Below the pieces are notes generated by a model. The model searched no databases and had not been told where the DNA came from. It was given only the letters and a program-made list of their open reading frames with translations. From positions 3,596,001 to 3,660,000 of the forward strand of contig NZ_CP022685.1 of the NCBI RefSeq assembly GCF_002556545.1: a stretch of 64,000 nucleotides of DNA, written 5' to 3'. Positions within the stretch are counted from its first letter, which is position 1, and the number at the start of each line of letters is the position of its first letter. Shown here one piece after another: positions 1 to 9,188 of the stretch. This DNA comes from Streptomyces formicae. GTDB lineage: Bacteria; Actinomycetota; Actinomycetes; Streptomycetales; Streptomycetaceae. Position numbers and translations under genes: made by a program.

Positions 1-693
1 CACCACTGTCTTCGCGGCCTTGTCGTGCAGGCCCTGCTTGTAGGGCTTGTCGAAGAAGCTCCAGCCGCCGCAGATCGCCGTCCAGATGCAGGCGCAGCAG
101 AAGGCGAACGGCAGCCAGAGCACGGCCGCGCGGGCCAGCGCCGTCTGCAGGGTGGGCGTCGCCCCGTCGTTGAGGTTCGCGACGCGCATGCCCAGCCACT
201 TCTTGCCGAGCGTCTGCCCGGACTTGGAGATCATGAAGCTGTCGTACGCGATGTAGAGCACGGCGGCCAGCAGGGACTGGCCGAACGACTTGCCCGTGTT
301 CACCTTGTCCGGGTCGATGTCGTACTCGGCCGTGCCGAAGAGCCACGACAACAGGCCGACGACGATGCCCACCAGAATCATGTCGATGATGCGGGCGAGC
401 ACCCGCTTTCCGCTGTCGGCCAGTGGCGGCATCCCGGCGAGGGGGTCCTGCCCGCCGTAGCCACCGGGTCCACCGGCGGAGCCATAGGGGTCGCCGCCGT
501 AGGGCGGGGGCGGCGGCGGGGTGCCGTAGGGCGAGCCTCCGCCGCCCGGCCCGGGCGGGCCCCCGTAGGGGGAGCCGCCGCCCGGCGGCGGGGTGTCGTA
601 CGGGGAGCCGCCACCCTGCGGGGGCTGCTGAGGCGGCTGCTTCTTGAACGGGTCGTCGTCCGGGGGCGGGTATTGCGGCGGTTCGGTGCTCAT
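1..693 (-). CDS. RDD-family membrane protein, 3' end cut by window edge
   Basis: An ATG at 693 opens a frame that is still open at base 1, so the C-terminus lies outside the window. About 90 N-terminal residues are Pro/Gly-rich with repeated GGSPYG-type motifs, probably a disordered cytoplasmic tail. An RDD domain follows (from about residue 91): Arg-Ile-Ile-Asp at the start of the first membrane helix, a second helix near SLLAAVLYIAYDSF, the typical SGQTLGKKWLGMRV stretch, and a third helix near LLWLPFAFCCACIW. RDD proteins are small membrane proteins of mostly unknown role; some have been linked to ion transport. It lies about 100 bases downstream of a second RDD gene on the same strand, so co-transcription is likely. 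Confidence 0.88.
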   Translation of the reverse strand, partial: MSTEPPQYPPPDDDPFKKQPPQQPPQGGGSPYDTPPPGGGSPYGGPPGPGGGGSPYGTPPPPPPYGGDPYGSAGGPGGYGGQDPLAGMPPLADSGKRVLARIIDMILVGIVVGLLSWLFGTAEYDIDPDKVNTGKSFGQSLLAAVLYIAYDSFMISKSGQTLGKKWLGMRVANLNDGATPTLQTALARAAVLWLPFAFCCACIWTAICGGWSFFDKPYKQGLHDKAAKTVV

Positions 694-794
694 GGCCCGA
701 GTCGACCGTGAAGGACCACGCTCCGCATCCGGCGAGCGGCTGACCGGGTTACCCCACCGGGCGCGTACGGGTCACGCCGCTCCCGGGCCCGACG

Positions 795-2348
795 TCATCC
801 CGCGACGAACGTACCGGCCGCCTTGTCGTGCCAGCACTGCTTCCAGGGCCTGTCGAAGAGGCACCACAGCACGCCCACGACACCGATCACGAGGACGCCC
901 GGCACGCTGTACACCAGCCACCGGCGCAGCGCCGCCCCGAACGACGGCGTCTCGTGCCCCTCGATGTCCCGCACGTCGATCCCGCACACCTTCTTGCCGA
1001 GCGTGCGGCCCCACTTGGCGGTGGGCAGCGCCTCGTAGACGACGCCGAAGAGCAGCAGGACGGCGAGGACGAGGCCGAGGTAGCCCGCGGTGGTGCCGTC
1101 CAGCAGCCAGACCGTGGTCTGCTCGCCGGACATCTTGGCCGCGTCGATCTTGCTGTCGACGTGGTCGGCGGCCTTGGTGCCGAGCGGCAGGGCCGCGGCG
1201 CCGGTGACGGCGGCCAGGACGACGGTGTCGATGAGCCGCGCCGCGAGCCGCCTGCCGAGCCCGGCGGGCCTGGCCGATGCCTGGGCCTGCGCGAGCGCGC
1301 CGAACGGGTCGCTGGCCACCGGCTTCCACGGCACGACGGGCTGCCCTTCGGCGCCCGGCGCGGGTCCCGCGAGCTGGTGGACCTGCTGGGCCCAGGAGGG
1401 CTGGCCGCCGCCGGGTCCCTGGGTAACGGGCGAGGGGGCGCCGCCCTGCTGCGGCACCGACTGCTGGGGCTGGGGCTGCGCTTGGGGCTGAGGCTGGGGC
1501 TGCGCGGGCGCGGCGGCCTGCGGCGGTACGGAGGCGGACTTGGGCCGCAGCGCGCGGATCGCCATGGTGCCTTCGGTGCCGCCGGACGCGGCGGGGGTGG
1601 CGGAGCCGCCGGGCTTGCCCGCCACAGGACCCGCGGGGCTCGCGGCGCCCGCGGGCCGCACGGGCCCGGTCGGGCGGCGGAACGTCACTGTGCCCTCGCC
1701 GGACGGCGGCTTCGGCGCACCCGGCTTGATGGCGCGGATCGCGACGGTCCCGGGGCTGCCGTGGTCGTCGGCGGGGGCGGCGGGCTCGGGGGTCTTGGGC
1801 TGCTGCGGCGACTGCGACTGCTGTGGTGCCTGGGCGGCCTCGGGGGTGCCCTGGACCGCCGCGTCGCTCGGTACGCGCGGGTCGGTCTGTCCCTGAGCGC
1901 CCCAGGAGATGCGCCGCTCGGCCTCACTGCCGAGGCCGGACTGCCGGGTGGCGTCGGCCTGCCAGGCGGACGCGGGCTCGGGACGCGCACCGTGCTGCGC
2001 GGAGTCGGCGGCGGAGGCGGAGGCGGAAGCAGCGGCGGGGTCAGTGGCGGAGGCGGTTCCGGACGTGGGGTCGGCCCCAAGTCCTGCCGACGGCTCCCCC
2101 GCTGACTCCTCGTCGAAGAAGACGGGCCCCGTCTCCTCGGCGGGCGCGGGGAACACCGGGGCCGCGGGGGCCACCTGGCCCGCTCCGGGCGGCGCGGGCA
2201 GGGGTTCGCCGTCGGTCGGCGCGGGACGGCTCGTACCGGGCACCCAGGCGGCACCGTTCCAGTACCGGACATATCCGGGAATGGACGGATCCGGGTAGTA
2301 GCCTTCGCGGGGCCTGTCGTCGCCTGGGGCCGGAGTTGGGGCGCTCAT
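795..2348 (-). CDS. RDD-family membrane protein with N-terminal DUF2510-like domain
   Basis: The protein is 517 residues. The start is the ATG at 2348, because the next residues form a clean DUF2510-like module (GYYPDPSIPGYVRYWNGAAW, residues about 14-35) and the open frame further upstream is ordinary intergenic DNA. Residues about 40-360 are a low-complexity Ala/Pro/Gln linker that contains two copies of the short motif GT[V/M]AIRA[I/L][K/R]P. The last 155 residues are an RDD domain (LGRRLAARLID, then two further hydrophobic helices and GRTLGKKVCGIDV). The topology suggests a membrane protein with a long cytoplasmic N-terminal arm. The function is unknown. The paired RDD genes look like one transcription unit. 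Confidence 0.88.
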   Translation of the reverse strand: MSAPTPAPGDDRPREGYYPDPSIPGYVRYWNGAAWVPGTSRPAPTDGEPLPAPPGAGQVAPAAPVFPAPAEETGPVFFDEESAGEPSAGLGADPTSGTASATDPAAASASASAADSAQHGARPEPASAWQADATRQSGLGSEAERRISWGAQGQTDPRVPSDAAVQGTPEAAQAPQQSQSPQQPKTPEPAAPADDHGSPGTVAIRAIKPGAPKPPSGEGTVTFRRPTGPVRPAGAASPAGPVAGKPGGSATPAASGGTEGTMAIRALRPKSASVPPQAAAPAQPQPQPQAQPQPQQSVPQQGGAPSPVTQGPGGGQPSWAQQVHQLAGPAPGAEGQPVVPWKPVASDPFGALAQAQASARPAGLGRRLAARLIDTVVLAAVTGAAALPLGTKAADHVDSKIDAAKMSGEQTTVWLLDGTTAGYLGLVLAVLLLFGVVYEALPTAKWGRTLGKKVCGIDVRDIEGHETPSFGAALRRWLVYSVPGVLVIGVVGVLWCLFDRPWKQCWHDKAAGTFVAG

Positions 2349-2637
2349 GTCCGTCGTCCCGTATCTGCTCGGGGGTCTTTTAGGTGCTCCACATCTATCA
2401 GACCCCGGTGTCCCACTGGGCCGGTCCCGCCCTACGGACCACTTTCCGGGCACGCTCCCCACACATCCCCCGCGTGCCGCGCACCCCCGGCCCGGCACCT
2501 CTTCGCGCACCTCGTCGTGCCCCTCGAAAAGTCCGCGAAGAAATTTTCCGGAACCCGCGTAATGCTCCGGCGATCTCGCGCTCTCCACTCGTACGGGTCC
2601 GCTCCCAGGGCCCGCACGAGGAAAGGAAGCACACGAC
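2349..2637. promoter_or_regulatory. Divergent intergenic region, RDD gene / ssgG-like gene
   Basis: These 289 bases separate divergent genes and must hold both promoters. An inverted repeat (GGGGTCT at 2372-2378, AGACCCC at 2400-2406) lies just upstream of the RDD start. The stretch 2525-2550 is unusually A/T-rich for this genome and is a plausible promoter or operator zone. No consensus promoter was identified with confidence. Confidence 0.4.
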
Positions 2638-3123
2638 ATGCACTCTGTGGTGGAACGCGAGCTCGAACTCAAGCTGGTCCTCTCGCCGGAACGGGCCATC
2701 CCCGTCCCGGCCCGCCTCACCTACCGCACCGACGACCCCTACGCCGTCCACATCGCCTTCCACATCGGCTCGGAGCACCCGGTGAACTGGACGTTCGCCC
2801 GCGAGCTCCTGGTGGAGGGGGTGTTCAGGCCCTGCGGCCACGGTGACGTACGCGTCTGGCCCACGAAGGTGGAGGGGCGCAGCGTCGTCCTGATGGCGCT
2901 CAGCTCGCCGGACGGCGACGCCCTCCTGGAAGCCCCCGCCGCGGCCGTGTCCGCCTGGCTGGAGCGGACGCTGCGGGTGGTTCCTCCGGGCTCTGAGTCC
3001 GAGCAGCTCGGCATCGACGACGGCCTCGCCGAGCTGCTCGCACCCACACCCGGCCGCGGCCACGCCGACGAGCTGTGGCTGAGCGACCCCTGGCCCTCGG
3101 ACGAGTCCAAGGACGGTGAGTGA
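2638..3123 (+). CDS. ssgG: SsgA-like protein (SALP), probably SsgG
   Basis: The 161-residue protein belongs to the SsgA/SsgB family, which controls septum placement and spore maturation in sporulating actinomycetes. Visible family features are the PVPARLTYRTDDPYAV block (about 22-37), the WTFARELLVEGV block, GDVRVWP, and the LSSPDGDALLEAP stretch near residue 100. A strong ribosome site (GGAAAGGAAG) precedes the ATG. It is longer than SsgB (137 residues in S. coelicolor) because of an acidic tail. The SsgG assignment rests on recalled synteny, since S. coelicolor ssgG lies just before hpd. SsgG loss there causes skipped sporulation septa. It could be another SALP, but family membership is secure. 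Confidence 0.85.
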   Translation: MHSVVERELELKLVLSPERAIPVPARLTYRTDDPYAVHIAFHIGSEHPVNWTFARELLVEGVFRPCGHGDVRVWPTKVEGRSVVLMALSSPDGDALLEAPAAAVSAWLERTLRVVPPGSESEQLGIDDGLAELLAPTPGRGHADELWLSDPWPSDESKDGE

Positions 3124-3172
3124 GCTCCGCCGCCACGGGGGCGACCGCGGAGAGCCAAGAGCTGACCCGGGG

Positions 3173-4543
3173 TCAGAAGAGCTTGCCCGGGTTGAGGAGT
3201 GAGTGCGGGTCGAAGGCCGCCTTGACGGCCTGCTGCATCTCCACTCCCACCGGGCCGATCTCGCGTGCCAGCCACTCCTTCTTGAGGACCCCGACACCGT
3301 GCTCGCCGGTGATGGTGCCGCCGAGTTCCAGGCCGAGGGCCATGATCTCGTCGAAGGACTCGCGGGCACGCCGTGCCTCGTCGGGGTCTGCCGCGTCGAA
3401 GCAGACGGTGGGATGCGTGTTGCCGTCGCCCGCGTGCGCGCAGACCCCGATGGTCAGGCCGTACTTCTCACCGATGCGCTCGACGCCGTCGAGCATGTCG
3501 GCGAGCGCGGTGCGCGGTACGCACACGTCGTCGATCATCGTGGTGCCCTTGACGGCTTCGAGTGCCGTGAGGGACAACCGCCGCGCCTGGAGCAGGAGTT
3601 CCGACTCCGCCACGTCCTCGGCAGGGACCACCTGGGTGGCTCCCGCAGCCTCGCAGAGCGCGCCGACGGCGGCGAGGTCGGCGGCCGGGTCCAGGGTGTC
3701 GAAGGCGGCGAGCAGCAGCGCCTCGGTGGTCTCGGGCAGGCCCATGTGGGCCAGGTCGTTCACGGCCTTCACGGTCGTACGGTCCATCAGCTCCAGGAGC
3801 GACGGGACGTGACCGCCCTCCATGATCTTGCACACGGCGTCGCAGGCGGCCTTCGACGAGCCGAACTCGGCGGCGAGGACCAGCTGTTGCGGCGGCTTCG
3901 GCTTGAGCGCGAGCACGGCGCGGACGACGATGCCGAGGCTGCCCTCGGAGCCGACGAAGAGCCGGGTCAGGTCGTATCCCGCGACGCCCTTGGCGGTACG
4001 GCGTCCGGTGCTCATCAAGCGGCCGTCGGCGAGGACGACGTCGAGCCCGAGGACGTACTCCGCGGTGACTCCGTACTTCACGCAGCAGAGCCCGCCCGAT
4101 GCGGTGCCGATGTTGCCGCCGATGGTGCAGGTCTCCCAGCTGGAGGGGTCCGGGGGGTAGTAGAGCCCGTGTTCGCCGACCGCGCGGGAGAGCGTGGCGT
4201 TGACGACGCCCGGCTCGACGACCGCGATCCGGTCGACGGGGCTGATCTCCAGGATGCGGTCCATCTTGACCAGGGAGAGCACGACGCAGCCCTCGCTGGC
4301 GTTGGCCGCGCCCGACAGGCCGGTGCGCGCGCCCTGCGGGACGACGGGGACGCGCAGTTCGGTGGCGGTGCGCATGACGTGCTGGACCTGTTCCACGGTG
4401 CGCGGCAGGACGACCGCGGCGGGGACGCCCGCTTCGCAGAAGCTCGCCATGTCGTGGGAGTACGCGGCGGTGACGTCGGGATCCGTGAGGACCGCCTCGG
4501 CGGGCAGGCCCTCGTGGAGGAGTTCGATGAGTGTGCGGCTCAT
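3173..4543 (-). CDS. FAD-linked oxidase, GlcD/D-lactate dehydrogenase type
   Basis: The 456-residue flavoprotein belongs to the vanillyl-alcohol-oxidase superfamily. The FAD-binding half carries PQGARTGLSGAANA and CTIGGNIGTASGGL; the C-terminal half carries GDGNTHPTVCFD, GEHGVGVLKKEW and the final NPGKLF typical of GlcD-like glycolate or D-lactate dehydrogenases. The ATG at 4543 is preferred over a GTG six bases upstream because GAGG sits 8 bases before the ATG but only 2 before the GTG. No iron-sulfur partner (GlcF-like) is adjacent, so the physiological substrate (glycolate, D-lactate or another 2-hydroxyacid) is undecided. It is transcribed divergently from the TPR gene. Confidence 0.9.
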   Translation of the reverse strand: MSRTLIELLHEGLPAEAVLTDPDVTAAYSHDMASFCEAGVPAAVVLPRTVEQVQHVMRTATELRVPVVPQGARTGLSGAANASEGCVVLSLVKMDRILEISPVDRIAVVEPGVVNATLSRAVGEHGLYYPPDPSSWETCTIGGNIGTASGGLCCVKYGVTAEYVLGLDVVLADGRLMSTGRRTAKGVAGYDLTRLFVGSEGSLGIVVRAVLALKPKPPQQLVLAAEFGSSKAACDAVCKIMEGGHVPSLLELMDRTTVKAVNDLAHMGLPETTEALLLAAFDTLDPAADLAAVGALCEAAGATQVVPAEDVAESELLLQARRLSLTALEAVKGTTMIDDVCVPRTALADMLDGVERIGEKYGLTIGVCAHAGDGNTHPTVCFDAADPDEARRARESFDEIMALGLELGGTITGEHGVGVLKKEWLAREIGPVGVEMQQAVKAAFDPHSLLNPGKLF

Positions 4544-4651
4544 GATCACAGCCTCGCACCCGGGGCCATCGGTGTGAACCCGTGTGCGACGCCGTTCCGT
4601 GCCGCCGGGATGTGCTCTTCATATGGACGTCACTGCCGCACAGTGATCGTC

Positions 4652-6133
4652 ATGAGGCCCTCGGTGAAGCGTCTGGTGATCGCGTCCGTCGCGGGGAGCG
4701 TCGTGCTCGGCGGCGTCCTGGTGCTGCTGCCCTCCTCGGACGGGAAGTCGGCGCCGCCCGCGCTCGGGCCCGCCGGACGCGCCATGGTGGCCGTGGGCGC
4801 GGGCGTCCCCGCTGCCCTGCCCGATCTGACGGCGCTCATCGGGGAGCGCGAGGCGCAGGTGCGGGCCCACCCCCGCGACGACCAGTCCTGGGCGGTGCTC
4901 GGCTCGGCGTACGTCGCCCGGGGCGTGCGGACCGCCGACGTGGCGTACTACCCGAAGGCCGAGCACGCCCTGCGCGCCTCGCTCAAGGCCAGGCCGCGCG
5001 GCAACGCCGAGGCCCTGACGGGGCTCGCGACGCTGGCCAACGCCCGGCACGACTACCGTGCCGCCCGCACCTGGGGCGAGCAGGCGGTCCGGCAGGCGCC
5101 GAAGCGGTGGACGGCGTACCCGGCGCTGATCGACGCCTACAGCGGGCTCGGCGACGCCAAGGCGGTGGGCAGGGCGCTGGAGTCCCTCCAGGAACTGGGT
5201 TCGGGCCCCTCGGTCATGACGCGGGCGGGGCAGGTCTACCGGGACCGGGGCTGGCGCGAGGACGCGGGCGCCGCGCTCGCCGACGCGGCGGCGCTCGCCG
5301 AGGCCCCGGCGGAGAAGGCGGCGTGCCTGTACCGCGTCGCCGAGCTCGCCTGGGAGCGGGGCGAGCCGACGGAGGCGCTGCGCTACTACGACGCGGCGCT
5401 CGCGGCCGACCCGGAGCACCACCCCTCCCTCGCGGGCCGGGGCCGTGCCCTCGCCGCGCTCGGCCGCTCGTCGGACGCGCTACAGGCCTACCGTTCGGCA
5501 CTCGCCAAGCAGCCGATGCCCGAATACGCCTTGGAACTGGGCGAGTTGTACGAGTCGCTGAAGCTGGCCCCGGCGGCACGCGCGCAGTACGACGTGCTGC
5601 GGGCGCGGGTGCGGCAGGAGAGCGCGGACGGGGTGAACAACGAGCGCGTGCTCGGTCTGTTCGAGGCGGACCACGGGGACGCGGACGCGGCAGTGGAGCG
5701 CCTCACCGCCGAGTACAAGCGGCACGGCAGCCCCGCGACGGCCGACGCGCTCGGCTGGGCACTGCACCGCTCCGGCGACGGCGAGGCGGGCCTGAAGCTG
5801 GTCACGAAGGCGATGGAGAAGGGCCCGCGCAGCGCCCTGTTCGCCTACCACCGGGGGCAGATCGAGCGGGAGCTCGGCGAGTACGGCGCGGCGCGACGAC
5901 ATCTCGGCGAGGCGCTGCGCCTCAACCCCTTCTTCTCCCCGCTCTACGCCCCCGCGGCACAGGAGGCCCTGACGGCCCTGGGCGACCCCCCGGAGGGCGG
6001 CCCGGAGGAGATGTACGCCCCGGCTCCACCAGTGGCGCCCCTTAAGGGGCGCGGGGAACTGCGCGACAAGCCACAACGGCCCGCAGCCAACGCACTCAGA
6101 GAACCGAGGTCCCGATCAACCCGTTCCGGGTGA
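4652..6133 (+). CDS. Membrane-anchored tetratricopeptide-repeat protein
   Basis: The 493-residue protein has one N-terminal membrane segment (about residues 6-26) followed by several TPR units, for example WAVLGSAYVARGV, AEALTGLATLANAR and HPSLAGRGRALAALG. The topology suggests an extracytoplasmic scaffold for protein interactions; nothing indicates a partner. The ATG at 4652 directly precedes the membrane helix. There is no clear ribosome site, so the start is moderately sure. The last 30 or so residues are encoded by a Streptomyces intergenic repeat (see 6034-6088) and do not look like TPR sequence. The 3' end overlaps the convergent nitrile hydratase alpha gene by 38 bases. Confidence 0.82.
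   Translation: MRPSVKRLVIASVAGSVVLGGVLVLLPSSDGKSAPPALGPAGRAMVAVGAGVPAALPDLTALIGEREAQVRAHPRDDQSWAVLGSAYVARGVRTADVAYYPKAEHALRASLKARPRGNAEALTGLATLANARHDYRAARTWGEQAVRQAPKRWTAYPALIDAYSGLGDAKAVGRALESLQELGSGPSVMTRAGQVYRDRGWREDAGAALADAAALAEAPAEKAACLYRVAELAWERGEPTEALRYYDAALAADPEHHPSLAGRGRALAALGRSSDALQAYRSALAKQPMPEYALELGELYESLKLAPAARAQYDVLRARVRQESADGVNNERVLGLFEADHGDADAAVERLTAEYKRHGSPATADALGWALHRSGDGEAGLKLVTKAMEKGPRSALFAYHRGQIERELGEYGAARRHLGEALRLNPFFSPLYAPAAQEALTALGDPPEGGPEEMYAPAPPVAPLKGRGELRDKPQRPAANALREPRSRSTRSG
6034..6088. repeat. Streptomyces dispersed intergenic repeat inside a coding 3' end
   Basis: The segment starts with a perfect 9+9 palindrome (6035-6052, GCGCCCCTT then AAGGGGCGC) and continues with CGGGGAACTGCGCGACAAGC and CGGCCCGCAGCC. 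From memory, this is the consensus of a very abundant short repeat at gene ends in Streptomyces genomes. Here it lies inside the last codons of the TPR gene and ends just before the stop codon of the convergent alpha gene. Confidence 0.65.
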
Positions 6134-6683
6134 CAAGACCGGCCAGTTCCTCCTCGGCGAGAGCCCCCGTGCCAGCAGGCCGTCGAGGCAGCACCAGATA
6201 CCGCGTCTCCGCACTGGAGTCCCAGACGGTGACAGCCACCGTGGACGGCAACTCGACCCCGAACTCCCGGAGAACCTCAAGAGGCTCCCGCACCACCCGG
6301 GACCGGTACGCCTCGCTCTTGTACCAACTCGGCGAGGGCCCGAGCAGCCGCACCGGGTAGCAGGAGCACAGGGTGCAGACCACGACGTTGTGGGTGTCCT
6401 CCGTGTTCTCGACGACCCGCAGCCGCTGGGGCTGGACTCCCCCTGCCGCGTAGCCGAGTTCGGCCACCGCGGCGGTCCCGTCGGCGAGCAGCCGCTCCTT
6501 GTAGGCGGGGTCGGTCCAGGCCCGCGCGACGACCCGGGCACCGTTGAGCGGGGTAGCGCCGCTCAGGAAGGCGTCGAGCATCTCGTCGAGCGCGGCGCCG
6601 ACGACGACGGCCCGGTCCTCCAACAGGGTTTCCAGGCGCCGTACTTGGCGTGAGATCAGCGCGTCCGCGTGCGTACCGCTCAT
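6096..6683 (-). CDS. nthA: Nitrile hydratase alpha subunit, cobalt type
   Basis: The 195-residue protein hydrates nitriles to amides as part of the NHase complex. The metal-binding motif VCTLCSC is intact; Thr in the third position is characteristic of the non-corrin cobalt class, whereas the iron class has Ser. Upstream, ARAWTDPAYKERLLADG and the GGVQPQRLRVVENTEDTHNVVVC lead-in match the alpha family. The length is close to that of normal alpha subunits. The ATG at 6683 overlaps the stop of the preceding beta C-terminal piece as ATGA, so translation is coupled. It is the last gene of a three-gene unit. A toyocamycin-type nitrile hydratase or thiocyanate hydrolase is the closest architecture. 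The substrate is unknown. Confidence 0.92.
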   Translation of the reverse strand: MSGTHADALISRQVRRLETLLEDRAVVVGAALDEMLDAFLSGATPLNGARVVARAWTDPAYKERLLADGTAAVAELGYAAGGVQPQRLRVVENTEDTHNVVVCTLCSCYPVRLLGPSPSWYKSEAYRSRVVREPLEVLREFGVELPSTVAVTVWDSSAETRYLVLPRRPAGTGALAEEELAGLVTRNGLIGTSVL

Positions 6684-6967
6684 GACGTCCCGTCCTCCGG
6701 GTTCTCCAAGTAGCTCTCCCACAGGTCGAGTACGACGTGGTGATCGCCCTCGCCCCACAGCTCGCGCGCCGCGAACCGCACGGCGTAGACCTGCTCGACG
6801 GGCGCGTCGTCCCTGCCCTGCGAGCGGACGTCGGCCAGCGGATGGCGGCCCTCGGGCTCGACGACCACGCCGTGCTTGCCGCGGGCGTAGCGCGGCAGGC
6901 GGGTGTGGTGGGGCGGGTCGTGGCGCGCGGTGCGCACGCGGGCGCCGGGCCTGAAGCGGTCAGTCAT
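6680..6967 (-). CDS. Nitrile hydratase beta subunit, C-terminal half as separate protein
   Basis: The 95-residue protein matches only the C-terminal SH3-like domain of NHase beta: FRPGARVRTARHDPPHHTRLPRYARGKHG, then VYAVRFAARELWGEG and the VVLDLWESYLE end. The corresponding N-terminal half is the next gene upstream, so the normal beta chain of about 220 residues is made as two polypeptides. The start overlaps the upstream stop by 8 bases (6960-6967) and the stop overlaps the alpha start by ATGA. Such tight coupling argues for a functional three-subunit enzyme and against a decayed beta gene. Confidence 0.9.
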   Translation of the reverse strand: MTDRFRPGARVRTARHDPPHHTRLPRYARGKHGVVVEPEGRHPLADVRSQGRDDAPVEQVYAVRFAARELWGEGDHHVVLDLWESYLENPEDGTS

Positions 6968-7241
6968 CGAGTTCCGCCATGGCGACGACGCCCTTGCGGT
7001 CCAGGAGCGTGCGGATCGCGTGGAACCAGCGCTCGTAGTACGAGGCCGCCAGATACGCGGAGGGCTCCATCGTCTCGACGGCGTCCCTGAACTCGTCGAG
7101 GTTGTAGACGCCTTCCCGTACGAGTGCGCTGTTCAGGGCGAACACGCGCGCTTCCCAGTCGGCGTGGAAGGGCTCGGTGTCGTCGCTGGTGTCGAGCGCC
7201 CCGAAGCCCTGCATGCCACCGACGTCGTTGATCCTGGCCAT
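6960..7241 (-). CDS. Nitrile hydratase beta subunit, N-terminal half as separate protein
   Basis: The 93-residue protein begins ARINDVGGMQGFG and continues with the beta N-terminal signature: an EPFHADWEARVFAL stretch, then YNLDEFRDAVETM, then YYERWFHAIRTLL. This is the first half of NHase beta, which binds the alpha subunit. It is the promoter-proximal gene of the unit. The cobalt-type maturation chaperone (P14K-like) resembles this same domain, so this protein could also act in subunit-swapping metal delivery; no separate activator gene is present in the window. Confidence 0.88.
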   Translation of the reverse strand: MARINDVGGMQGFGALDTSDDTEPFHADWEARVFALNSALVREGVYNLDEFRDAVETMEPSAYLAASYYERWFHAIRTLLDRKGVVAMAELDD

Positions 7242-7269
7242 GCCCGCACCCTAGCCGCAACGGAACGCA

Positions 7270-7304
7270 CAATCGCCGGACAGATCAAGCCTGTCCGGCG
7301 ATTG
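7270..7304 (-). terminator. Stem-loop terminator downstream of hpd
   Basis: Perfect 14-bp stem (7270-7283 with 7291-7304) and a 7-base loop, 48 bases beyond the hpd stop codon. The sequence CAATCGCCGGAC/GTCCGGCGATTG is a common Streptomyces intergenic hairpin. It separates the hpd transcript from the nitrile hydratase unit that starts just below it on the same strand. Confidence 0.75.
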
Positions 7305-7352
7305 AGGACGAGCTGGGCGCAGCCCGCGACGAGCCCCGCCAAGAGCCCGCCG

Positions 7353-8561
<1,209 letters not shown>

Positions 8562-8577
8562 TCAATCTGCATAGCGA

Positions 8578-8589
8578 CATACCAGTATG
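8578..8589. promoter_or_regulatory. Palindromic operator candidate between hpd and its regulator
   Basis: CATAC-CA-GTATG is a perfect 5+2+5 dyad in the 121-base divergent region, about 40 bases before the regulator start. Lrp/AsnC proteins bind short imperfect palindromes in such positions. The flanks are A/T-rich for this genome. Confidence 0.5.
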
Positions 8590-8628
8590 GCCGGGCTATC
8601 TGTACATCATGACCATCCCGGAGGCGGC

Positions 8629-9099
8629 ATGGCGATCGATCATTTGGACGGCAGGCTCATCGTGCTCCTGGCGCGGGAGCCGCGTATCGGGGTTCTTGAG
8701 GCGTCCCGGCGGCTCGGCGTGGCGCGCGGCACGGTGCAGGCGCGGATGGACCGGCTTCAGTCCAATGGAGTCATCCGGGGCTTCGGCCCGGAGGTCGATC
8801 CGGCCGCGCTGGGCTACCCCGTCACGGCGTTCGCGACGCTGGAGATCAAACAGGGCCAGGGCGCGGACGTACGGGCCCATTTGGCGGGCGTGGCCGAGGT
8901 CCTTGAGCTGCACACCACCACGGGACACGGCGACATGCTCTGCCGTCTCGTGGCCCGGTCCAACGCCGATCTCCAACGTGTGATCGACCGGGTCGTGGGC
9001 TTTGATGGCATCGTCCGGGCCTCCACGGCGATCGTCATGGAAAATCCCGTTCCGCTGCGGATCATTCCGCTGGTGGAACAGGCGTCCGAAGACCCGTGA
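8629..9099 (+). CDS. hpdR: Lrp/AsnC-family regulator of hpd
   Basis: The 156-residue protein has an N-terminal winged helix (AIDHLDGRLIVLLAREPRIGVLEASRRLGVARGTVQ, about 2-40) and a C-terminal RAM ligand-binding domain (AFATLEIKQG... TGHGDMLCRLVARS...). The ATG at 8629 is chosen because GGAGG precedes it and because the family normally begins with the DxxD/HLDG element; an ATG 42 bases upstream lies on the operator palindrome and has no ribosome site. Its divergent position to hpd points to control of tyrosine catabolism. The HpdR name follows the S. coelicolor gene in the same position. Confidence 0.87.
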   Translation: MAIDHLDGRLIVLLAREPRIGVLEASRRLGVARGTVQARMDRLQSNGVIRGFGPEVDPAALGYPVTAFATLEIKQGQGADVRAHLAGVAEVLELHTTTGHGDMLCRLVARSNADLQRVIDRVVGFDGIVRASTAIVMENPVPLRIIPLVEQASEDP

Positions 9100-9188
9100 G
9101 TCACGGACCCGTGCGTCTGCGCCGCAGACCCGCGGGTCGGGGTCATCAGTCCGTGAGTCCCCTTCGGCAGAACGAGGTGAGCACTTCA

